Origin: Chitinilyticum litopenaei DSM 21440
Lineage (GTDB): Bacteria > Pseudomonadota > Gammaproteobacteria > Burkholderiales > Chitinibacteraceae
Length of the DNA: 46,179 nucleotides
Assembly (NCBI RefSeq): GCF_000428145.1
Contig: NZ_ATZJ01000034.1
Location: 1 to 46,179 of the forward strand
Reading direction: 5' to 3'
The notes beneath the pieces were generated by a model that searched no databases, was not told where the DNA came from, and saw only the letters and a program-made list of their open reading frames with translations. Both the position numbers and the translations under genes were made by a program. Below are positions 26,297-33,064 of this stretch, one piece after another; positions within the stretch are counted from its first letter, which is position 1, and each line of letters opens with the position of its first letter.

Positions 26297-28603
26297 ATGT
26301 CAATAAAGAGCATCACAAAAATATCAAAATATGGGATTTTCAATGAAACATCCAATCACGGCGTAAACGACTTTGACAAGTACAATCTCATTTACGGATG
26401 GAATGGCAGCGGAAAATCTACTCTTTCAACTGTATTCTCCAGCATCGAACACAAGTCCATTTCAGCCAATTTTCCTCACGGCAGCTTTTCCATCACCCTT
26501 GCCGATGGCACAAATATAACATCAGAAAAGATACAAGCCGCCAGCCTCAATATTTACACCTTCAATCAAGATTTTATTGATCAAAACATCGCCTGGAATA
26601 GCGTCGTAAAAAGAATCTTATTACTGGACGAGAAAAAGATCAAAGAGAGAGAGGATCTGGATGCGAAGAAACAAAAGCAAAAGGCTGACACAGAGCTTTA
26701 TGAAAAAGAGTTGAGTGAGCTAGCCAAGATAACCACGTCCCTTCAAAAATTCGGCACAGACAGTGCCAGACACATTAAATCAAGCCTTCAGTCCATCGAC
26801 ACTTCAGATAAATACTATATTAACTACGACAAGAGAAAGTTCGAAACCTTCATAGAAAACAATCAATCCGAAACGGCTTTAATTGAATCAATACTGGATG
26901 AGAAAAAATTAATAGAAATAACCAATGCAGCCAAGCCCGTAAAGCTGCCTGCCGTTAGTTTTAGCAAGGTTGAGATCAGTTCATCGCTATTAGAAAAGGC
27001 CAAGGAACGCCTTGAGGACATCTTCAAAACTACCTTCATTAGCCAGACCATAGACCGACTAGAGAAAAATCACGACATCAGCACATGGGTTGAATCGGGT
27101 CTCACTCTTCACAAAAAGCATGCAGTGGAAACATGTGAATTCTGCGGCGAGAAACTAAGTGAAAAGAGACTAAAGGAGCTTCAGAATCACTTCAACGATA
27201 ATTACAAGCTATTTCAAGAGCGCTTAGAAAAGGCGAGTGAGTGGCTGACATCTCAATATGTCAATGAGCCCCCACTACCTACAGCCAATGAGTTTTATGA
27301 AGAATTTAAGGACTCATACATAAAGGCCAAAGATCACCTAGCAAATACAATTAAGCAACTAAACGAAGAAATTAAAGCCTGGGGCAATGTTCTTTCAGAA
27401 AAAATGAAGAACCCCTTAGAAACTAATTTCAAAATAGAAAGCATAAGCCCAACAGCAATCACGTCTTTTAATAAAACAATTTCAGAACTAGATTTGATCG
27501 TGCGGAATCACAACCACAAAACAGATAACTTCGAGGCAGAAACAACAAAATTAAAAAAACAACTAGAACTTCATTATGCTACAACGGAAATTCAATCGTT
27601 TGGCTACAACGAAAAGAAAGAATCATTAAAAGCCCGCACGGAAAAGAACTCTAATCTAAGGTCGGCAATCGACACCAGAGCCCTTGAGATAAATAGTCTA
27701 GAACAATCGCTAGCCAATGAAGGGATTGGCGCAGAGAAATTCAACGAAGCTCTTCACAGATTTCTAGGAAGAGGGGAACTAACCCTCAGATTCAACTCGC
27801 AGAAAAAAGGCTACGAAATAATTAGGTATAACACCGAGACAGCAAATGGAAAATTAAGCGAGGGAGAAAAAACAGCCATAGCCCTCGTCTACTTCATGAC
27901 CAAAATAAAAGAGAACGGGAATAAGATCGAAGATAGCATAATTGTTGTCGACGACCCGGTATCAAGTTTCGACTCAAATCATCTATTTCATGCCTATTCA
28001 TTTTTGCGTAGCAATTGTGAAAATGCAAAGCAGCTTTTTGTTTTAACCCACAATTTCACGTACTTCAAGCTAGTTAGAGACTGGTTTGAGGGTGTCAACA
28101 GAGGAAGAATTCGAAAACAAAAGACTCCAAATGCATTCTTTTATTCAATTGAATCATCAGGAGTACCACGCTCATCCACTATTAAGAATGCGGGAAGCAG
28201 CCTCATTCATTACAACTCAGAGTATCATTACATATTTTCTCGCCTAAAAGCTTTTGCAAACCAGCCATCTCTTTCACGAGACGAAGCATTTTTAACCGCA
28301 AACCTTGCCAGAAAGCTTCTAGAGTCTTTCTTCAGTTTCAAGTATCCGAAACATCGAAGTGATATCGCACAACTCATGGAGCGCGGCTTAAAAGACAGCA
28401 AAGAAATCACGCCTGAGGTGAAAGAGAAGGTATACCGATTTATTAATAAATACTCCCACTCTGCCGTCATAGAAATAAACGAAGATTCATCCGAAAACTT
28501 GGTGGGAGAAGGACAAAATGTTATCGGCGAAATTTTCAAATGGATTGAAGAGGTCGATTCAACCCACTACCAAGAAATGCTTCAGGTAGCAGAAGAAGTA
28601 TGA
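26297..28603 (+). CDS. RloC/PrrC-like AAA_13 ATPase with zinc hook and HEPN-type C-terminus
   Basis: A 768-residue ATPase of the type that guards translation-blocking anticodon nucleases (PrrC, RloC). Walker A is GWNGSGKS (34-41). A coiled coil contains the zinc-hook pair CEFC (Cys280, Cys283), as in RloC, then the signature KLSEGEKTAIAL (about 513) and Walker B IIVVDDPVSSFD (about 550). The C-terminus has RKLLE (Arg672, Glu676) and RFINKYSH, an Arg714-x6-His721 HEPN-like RNase motif. I infer RNA cleavage, probably tRNA, upon DNA-end or phage signals. The gene is strikingly AT-rich beside GC-rich neighbours and starts at ATG 26297 after GAGGAGAG. RloC-like is more likely than a plain recombination ATPase, but nuclease activity is unproven. 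Confidence 0.75.
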   Translation: MSIKSITKISKYGIFNETSNHGVNDFDKYNLIYGWNGSGKSTLSTVFSSIEHKSISANFPHGSFSITLADGTNITSEKIQAASLNIYTFNQDFIDQNIAWNSVVKRILLLDEKKIKEREDLDAKKQKQKADTELYEKELSELAKITTSLQKFGTDSARHIKSSLQSIDTSDKYYINYDKRKFETFIENNQSETALIESILDEKKLIEITNAAKPVKLPAVSFSKVEISSSLLEKAKERLEDIFKTTFISQTIDRLEKNHDISTWVESGLTLHKKHAVETCEFCGEKLSEKRLKELQNHFNDNYKLFQERLEKASEWLTSQYVNEPPLPTANEFYEEFKDSYIKAKDHLANTIKQLNEEIKAWGNVLSEKMKNPLETNFKIESISPTAITSFNKTISELDLIVRNHNHKTDNFEAETTKLKKQLELHYATTEIQSFGYNEKKESLKARTEKNSNLRSAIDTRALEINSLEQSLANEGIGAEKFNEALHRFLGRGELTLRFNSQKKGYEIIRYNTETANGKLSEGEKTAIALVYFMTKIKENGNKIEDSIIVVDDPVSSFDSNHLFHAYSFLRSNCENAKQLFVLTHNFTYFKLVRDWFEGVNRGRIRKQKTPNAFFYSIESSGVPRSSTIKNAGSSLIHYNSEYHYIFSRLKAFANQPSLSRDEAFLTANLARKLLESFFSFKYPKHRSDIAQLMERGLKDSKEITPEVKEKVYRFINKYSHSAVIEINEDSSENLVGEGQNVIGEIFKWIEEVDSTHYQEMLQVAEEV

Positions 28604-28611
28604 CCAAGCAA

Positions 28612-28641
28612 AAAAACGCCTCGCTATCGCGAGGCGTTTTT
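28612..28641 (+). terminator. Rho-independent terminator after the RloC-like gene
   Basis: An 8-bp GC-rich stem CGCCTCGC/GCGAGGCG (28617-28624, 28629-28636) with a 4-base loop, flanked by A5 and T5, lies 13 bp past the stop codon. The A/T flanks make it bidirectional in principle. Confidence 0.9.
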
Positions 28642-28646
28642 GCAGC

Positions 28647-28715
28647 TGAAAAATTGCGTGTCGTCGGGTGAAAAATTATGCGTCGTAAATGAAAAATTAT
28701 CTGTCGCCCGACGCA
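28647..28715. repeat. Three tandem TnsB-like binding sites; inferred transposon end
   Basis: Three 17-bp direct repeats, TGAAAAATTnnnnGTCG, start at 28647, 28669 and 28690, spaced 22 and 21 bp (two helical turns). Read from the right on the minus strand they become CGACnnnnAATTTTTCA units behind an outer TGCGTCGGG, the layout of the Tn7 right end (terminal TGT, then abutting 22-bp TnsB sites). The outermost base would be 28715, followed by a possible 5-bp target duplication CTCAA (28716-28720). The partner end is not in the window, so the boundary is inference. Confidence 0.6.
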
Positions 28716-28770
28716 CTCAACTGCATGCATCCCCCTTATCAAAAACATACATCCAGCAAATGCTCTTGAA

Positions 28771-29901
28771 TCAATCCCAGCTCAACGCCCCACCAGTCTG
28801 ATACTCGGTGACGCGAGTCTCGAAGAAGTTCTTTTCCTTCTTCAGATCAATCATCTCGCTCATCCACGGGAAGGGGTTGGTCGCGCCCGGGAACAGCTCG
28901 TTCAGGCCAATCTGCTGCAGACGGCGGTTGGCGATGAAGCGCAGGTATTCCTTGAACTGGCTGGCGTTCAGGCCCAGCACGCCGCGCGGCATGGTGTCTT
29001 CGGCGTAGGCGTATTCAAGCTCGACCGCCTTCTGGAACAGACCATAGATTTCGTTCTTGAAGTCTTCCGTCCACAGCTGCGGGTTTTCCATCTTGATCGT
29101 GTTGATCAGATCGATGCCGAAATTGCAGTGCATGGATTCGTCGCGCAGGATGTACTGGTACTGCTCGGCGGCGCCGGTCATCTTGTTCTGGCGCCCCAGC
29201 GCCAGGATCTGCACGAAGCCGACATAGAAGAACAGGCCTTCCATGATGCAGGCGAACACGATGATCGAGCGCAGCAGCTGCTGGTCGGTTTCCAGCGTGC
29301 CGGTCTTGAATTCCGGGTTGCACAGCACGTCGATGAAGGGGATCAGGAATTCATCCTTGTCGCGGATCGACGTCACTTCGTTGTAGGCGTTGAACACTTC
29401 GCCTTCGTCCAGGCCCAGGCTTTCGACGATGTACTGGTAGGCGTGGGTGTGGATGGCTTCGTCAAAGGCCTGGCGCAGCAGGAACTGGCGGCATTCCGGG
29501 CTGGTGATCTGGCGGTAGGTGCCGAGCACGATGTTGTTGGCGGCCAGGCTGTCGGCGGTGACGAAGAAGCCGAGGTTGCGCTTGACGATGCGCATTTCGT
29601 CTTCCGACAGTGCGCCCATCTTCCACTGCTCGATGTCGCGCTGCATGTTCACTTCCTGCGGCATCCAGTGGTTCGCGCACTGCGCCAGGTATTTTTCCCA
29701 TGCCCACTTGTGCTTGAACGGCACGAGCTGGTTGACGTCGGTGGTGCCGTTGATCACCTTCTTGTCGACCGCATTCACGCGCTGGGCGCTGGCGGCGTGC
29801 GACACGCTGCTGGTGGCAGCGGCCGGGGTGCCTGCGAAGGCGGCGGCCGGCTTGGGCTGGGCGGCGGGGGTGATTACGTCATCATCGAAGTTCAGTGACA
29901 T
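28771..29901 (-). CDS. nrdB: Class Ia ribonucleotide reductase, beta subunit
   Basis: A 376-residue R2 subunit that houses the di-iron centre and tyrosyl radical for making deoxyribonucleotides. Ligand motifs are visible: DEAIHTHAYQY, which contains the ExxH iron ligands and, four residues after His, the radical Tyr; a central Glu in IMEGLFFYVGF; and the second ExxH in RDESMHCNF. The C-terminal tail ends GGALSWD, the part that binds NrdA. An unusual Ala/Pro-rich stretch (about 10-35) leads the protein. ATG 29901 follows GAGGAAT. It is separated from nrdA by the deaminase and lipoprotein genes, and its 3' end abuts the inferred transposon end. Confidence 0.93.
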   Translation of the reverse strand: MSLNFDDDVITPAAQPKPAAAFAGTPAAATSSVSHAASAQRVNAVDKKVINGTTDVNQLVPFKHKWAWEKYLAQCANHWMPQEVNMQRDIEQWKMGALSEDEMRIVKRNLGFFVTADSLAANNIVLGTYRQITSPECRQFLLRQAFDEAIHTHAYQYIVESLGLDEGEVFNAYNEVTSIRDKDEFLIPFIDVLCNPEFKTGTLETDQQLLRSIIVFACIMEGLFFYVGFVQILALGRQNKMTGAAEQYQYILRDESMHCNFGIDLINTIKMENPQLWTEDFKNEIYGLFQKAVELEYAYAEDTMPRGVLGLNASQFKEYLRFIANRRLQQIGLNELFPGATNPFPWMSEMIDLKKEKNFFETRVTEYQTGGALSWD

Positions 29902-29944
29902 GGGTATTCCTCTGTAGGTATCTGTTTACAAGACATGTAGGTGA

Positions 29945-30523
29945 TTACTGCGCGGTGTATTCACCGGCAGGCAAGGGCTTGATCTGAATATTGCTGGTGT
30001 CGCTCACTTTCCAGACCTTTTGCATGAAATTGAAATCGCGGCCCTGCTGGTTGCTCAGCGTGGCGCTGGGGCGGTAATTGAGCGACAGGTGCGCGTCGCC
30101 CAGGTAGACGACTTCGCCGGCCTTGACGCTGAAGCGCTGCGCAAGCGGCACGCGCACGTATTCGCGGCTGCGCATCATGCCGATGTCGACCACCCAGCTG
30201 CCATACATCTGCGTGACGGTGTAGTCGCCGGCGGGCAGCTGCACGGCGTGCAGCTTGCCGGTGGCATCGGGGTGATTGCCCGGCGCGGTAATGCTGGTGG
30301 CGTCGTTGGTGCTCAGGTAACCGCGGCCTTGTGGGCCGACGACCTCGATGCCGGCATCGGGCAGGCTGTCGCTGCCGCCCAGGCTGTCCAGCGTAACGGC
30401 CAGGATGGCGTAGCCCTTGCCGGCGGCGGGCTCCAGCTTGCCGTTCACGGCAACCTCGGGACGCACGGCGGCGCAGCCGCTCAACGTGGTGGCCAATACG
30501 GCGGCAATCAGTGCTGTTTTCAT
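29945..30523 (-). CDS. Predicted lipoprotein
   Basis: A 192-residue protein with a lipoprotein signal: MKTALIAAVLATTLSGCAAV, lipobox LSGC with the lipidated Cys at 17. The mature part is beta-rich with two likely sandwich-type halves (YAILAVTLDSLGGSD, then AGDYTVTQMYG, then SREYVRVPLAQRFSVKAGEV). The YLGDAH segment and the GxYTV pattern resemble small envelope proteins with a carboxypeptidase-regulatory-like fold, but I cannot name a family. ATGA overlap with the end of the deaminase gene shows co-expression; AAGGA precedes the ATG. Confidence 0.75.
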   Translation of the reverse strand: MKTALIAAVLATTLSGCAAVRPEVAVNGKLEPAAGKGYAILAVTLDSLGGSDSLPDAGIEVVGPQGRGYLSTNDATSITAPGNHPDATGKLHAVQLPAGDYTVTQMYGSWVVDIGMMRSREYVRVPLAQRFSVKAGEVVYLGDAHLSLNYRPSATLSNQQGRDFNFMQKVWKVSDTSNIQIKPLPAGEYTAQ

Positions 30524-31551
30524 GCTGCATATCCTTCTTCGGCGGCAATGCGGCGCACTTCGGCCAGCCAGAAGGTCTTGTCGTGCTCCGGCAGCCAGCT
30601 CGCCACAAAACTGTTGGAAATCAGTTGGATAAGCTCGCCGGCACCGAGGTTCAGCGCGGCCCGACTGGCGGTCAGATTGGTGTTCAGATAGCCGCCGAAA
30701 TACGCCGGGTCGTCGGAGTTGACCATGGCGACCAGGCCCGCCGCGAGCAGCTCGCGCAGATTGTGCTTCGCCAGATCGTCCACCACGCACAGCTTGAGGT
30801 TGGACAGCGGGCAGACGGTGAGCGGAATCTGCTCCTTGGCCAGCCGCGCCACCAGCGCCGGGTCTTCGGTGCAGCGCACGCCGTGGTCGATGCGCCGCGA
30901 TTTGAGCAGATCCAGCGCCTGCCAGATGTAGTCGGCCGGGCCCTCTTCGCCCGCGTGCGCGACGGCCGGCAGGCCCAGCTCGGCGCAGCGCGCGAACAGC
31001 CGGGCGAATTTTTCCGGCGGATTGCCGCGCTCGCCGGAATCCAGCCCCACGCCGTCGATACGGCTCAGGTAGGGCATGGCCTCTGCCAGCGTGGCGAAGC
31101 CGTCTTCCTCGCTGAGGTGGCGCAAAAAGCACATGATCAGCTTCGAGGTGATGCCGAACTGCTTTTCGGCCTGCGCCAGCGCACGGCGAATGCCTTCGAT
31201 GACGGTGAGAAAGTCGATGCCGCGCGCGGTGTGCGTTTGCGGATCGAAGAAAATTTCGGTGTGGACGATGTGATCGGCCTGCGCCCGGCGCAGATAGGCC
31301 CAGGTGAGGTCGTAGAAATCCTGCTCGGTGACCAGCACACTGGCGCCGGCGTAGTAGAGGTCGAGAAAGGATTGCAGGTCGGTGAAGTTGTACGCCGCGC
31401 GCACTTCCTCGACGCTGGCGTAGGGCAGCACGATTTCGTTGCGCTCGGCCAGCGCAAACATCATCTCCGGCTCCAGCGAGCCCTCGATGTGCAGATGCAG
31501 CTCGGCTTTCGGCAGCTTGCGGATCAGCTGCTCCAGCGGATGTTCGTTCAT
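30520..31551 (-). CDS. add: Adenine/adenosine deaminase (metal-dependent, add-type)
   Basis: A 343-residue TIM-barrel deaminase converting adenine (or adenosine) to hypoxanthine (or inosine) in purine salvage. Zinc and catalytic motifs are AELHLHIEG (HxH, about 18-20), the His-Ala-Gly-Glu motif VAHAGEEG (about 201), RRIDHGVR (about 228) and NSDDPAYFGG (about 283). The pattern EMMFALAERNEI and LDSGERGNPPEKF matches the type-2 adenine deaminase Pa0148 as I remember it, so adenine is the likelier substrate. ATG 31551 is preferred over the upstream codon at 31575. It overlaps the lipoprotein gene (ATGA). The first 60 codons are duplicated at 32188-32369. Confidence 0.88.
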   Translation of the reverse strand: MNEHPLEQLIRKLPKAELHLHIEGSLEPEMMFALAERNEIVLPYASVEEVRAAYNFTDLQSFLDLYYAGASVLVTEQDFYDLTWAYLRRAQADHIVHTEIFFDPQTHTARGIDFLTVIEGIRRALAQAEKQFGITSKLIMCFLRHLSEEDGFATLAEAMPYLSRIDGVGLDSGERGNPPEKFARLFARCAELGLPAVAHAGEEGPADYIWQALDLLKSRRIDHGVRCTEDPALVARLAKEQIPLTVCPLSNLKLCVVDDLAKHNLRELLAAGLVAMVNSDDPAYFGGYLNTNLTASRAALNLGAGELIQLISNSFVASWLPEHDKTFWLAEVRRIAAEEGYAA

Positions 31552-32127
31552 GAGATCCAAACCCTTTTTAACCACAGCGACACAGAGGCACGGAGCAAAC
31601 CGGCGTGCTGCACAATCAAAACCTCAACGCAGAGGCGCAAAGGCGCAGAAAAAAGCAGGAGAAAACCAATACATCAACACCCATCAAGCCAAAACCCTTT
31701 AAGGCAAAAGGCTGCGGCCATATACCCAGCAAAACGCAGGGACGATTAGCACAGCGTAATCGTCCGGATGTATTTCATGCGTACGAATACATGCGTACGA
31801 ATACGCTGCGCTATTCGTACCTACCAAATCCGTTGGGCTTCGCTACGCTCAACCCAAGCTACAGCAACCACCTATGCCGATTAGCACGCCCCGCCCTGAA
31901 GCCGCCGAGAAGCGCAGGTTTTTCGGGATCAGAAGGAGGACGTGTCTGAGGGGCGCAGCCCCGAGTTGTCCTCCTTCCCCGAAAAACCGAGCATCGCAGG
32001 GTAGCCGCCGCAGGCGGCCGGCGGACCGGGCTCGGCTTTGGGGTGAAGGGGGATTTGCCGAGACAAATCCCCCTTCCCGCTAGCCGGGCGGAACCGGCGT
32101 GTAAAACAACGCGCCGAAGGCGCTTAA
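31373..32127. repeat. Duplicated segment, copy A (5' part of deaminase gene plus upstream hairpins)
   Basis: This stretch (first 60 codons of the deaminase gene and about 580 bp upstream) recurs, diverged and with insertions and deletions, at 32188-32888. The shared upstream parts include the ATACATCAACACCCATCAAG segment, CAACCCAAGCTACAGC and the 72-bp hairpin at 31917-31988, with 11-, 10- and 5-bp nested stems. They also include the 13-bp-stem hairpin at 32045-32076. No gene lies in 31552-32177; short frames there are in hairpin sequence. Confidence 0.8.
31739..31820. repeat. Hairpin modules unique to copy A
   Basis: Two perfect 9-bp inverted repeats: GGACGATTA/TAATCGTCC (31740-31765) and GTACGAATA-N8-TATTCGTAC (31795-31820). 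The second recurs exactly in design at 32152-32177, between the two duplicate copies. In copy B the equivalent place is filled by a different hairpin (GTAGGGTGTG...CCCCCTAC, about 32499-32537). Confidence 0.75.
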
Positions 32128-32177
32128 ATTCTCTCAAATAAACACACATCCGTACGAATACGCTTCGCTATTCGTAC

Positions 32178-32369
32178 CTACGCGGGCTGCAGATCGGTAA
32201 AGTTGTACGCCGCCCGCACCGCCTCGACGCTGGCATAGGGCAGGACAATCTCGTTGCGCTCGGCCAGCGCGAACATCATCTCCGGCTCCAGCGAACCCTC
32301 GATGTGCAGATGCAGCTCGGCTTTTGGCAGCTTGCGGATCAGCTGGTCCAGCGGATGATCATTCGTCAT
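32178..32369 (-). pseudogene. Truncated duplicate of the deaminase gene (N-terminal 63 codons)
   Basis: The frame starts MTNDHPLDQLIRKLPKAELH and follows the intact deaminase through EVRAAYNFTDLQ (here EAVRAAYNFTDLQ), then stops two residues later in hairpin sequence. It keeps the ATG, an AAGG ribosome site and an open frame, and most base changes are silent, which suggests it is old or has been corrected by gene conversion. It lacks all later zinc and catalytic motifs, so no deaminase activity is expected. Confidence 0.85.
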
Positions 32370-32888
32370 GGCAAAACCTTTTTAAGCACACCGACACAGC
32401 GGCACAGAAAACGACGAGATAACGCAATACATCAACACCCATCAAGCCACAAGCATTCAAAAACAATGGCTGCAGCCACATACCCAACAACACACCGTAG
32501 GGTGTGAAAATCCCGCAGGGATTTGCGCCCCCTACTCGGCTACCAAATCCGTTGGGGTTCGCAGCACTCAACCCAAGCTACAGCCACCACTACCGCCCAT
32601 GAGCACGCCCCGCCCTGAAGCCGCCGAGTAGCGCAGGTTTTTCGGGATCAGAAGGAGGACGTGTCTGAGGGGCGCAGCCCCGAGTTGTCCTCCTTCCCCG
32701 AAAAACCGAGTCCCCCAAGGGGATTTCCTGCGGGGCACATCGCAGAACCCGAAGGCCGGCGGACCGGGCTCGGCTTTGGGGTGAAGGGGGATTTGCCGAA
32801 ACAAATCCCCCTTCCCGTTAGCCGGGCGCCCCACAGGGACTCCCTGCGGTCGGAACCGGCGTGTAAAACAACGCGCCGAAGGCGCTTA
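32188..32888. repeat. Duplicated segment, copy B
   Basis: Partner of 31373-32127. It contains the truncated deaminase, the second 72-bp nested hairpin (32636-32707) and the second 13-bp-stem hairpin GAAGGGGGATTTG/CAAATCCCCCTTC (32783-32814). It also has two additions missing from copy A, around 32710-32735 and 32826-32850, each itself palindromic (CCCCaaGGGG-type and CCACAGGGACTCCCTGCGG). Confidence 0.8.
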
Positions 32889-32969
32889 ACCTCACCCCAA
32901 CCTACTTACGAAAATCCATCCAGCCAGCAGGTTGACCGTTCAAATCGTACTCGAGCACCACGTTACGGC

Positions 32970-33058
32970 GTAGGGCGTAATCGCCGAAGGCATTACGCCG
33001 CACACGTTGATATGCCCTCATCCGGCGTATTGCCGCTCGCGCGGCGAATACGCCCTAC
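32970..33058. repeat. REP/BIME-like paired palindromes
   Basis: Two stem-loops face each other: GGCGTAATcGCC-gaa-GGCATTACGCC (32974-32999) and GGCGTATTGCCG-ctcgcg-CGGCgAATACGCC (33024-33054), enclosed by GTAGGGCG and CGCCCTAC. This is the usual look of repetitive extragenic palindromes in beta- and gammaproteobacteria. It lies 6 bp from the nrdA stop and may act as its terminator or mRNA stabiliser. The remainder of 32370-33064 holds no gene. Confidence 0.75.
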
Positions 33059-33064
33059 GCCTGC

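Larger units (their letters stand above)
1..28715. mobile_element. Tn7-like transposon / defence island (right-hand portion)
   Basis: A tnsA-tnsB-tnsC-tniQ module, defence-type cargo, a TnsB-site array at 28647-28706 and an abrupt switch to core genes at nrdB mark one mobile element whose other end lies off the left edge. Composition is lower in GC and uneven compared with 28.77-46 kb. Whether sbcCD and the RloC-like gene are part of the same insertion or came in separately is not settled: in Tn7 the tns genes sit next to the end, while here 8 kb lies between. Confidence 0.55.

Noticed and set aside
28647..28706. Short CRISPR array
   Set aside because: The repeats are 17 bp with only 4-5-bp gaps and no unique spacers; TnsB sites explain the period.
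31859..32149. Short frames in the hairpin region upstream of the deaminase gene
   Set aside because: They are made of palindromic repeat sequence shared with copy B and shift frame between copies.
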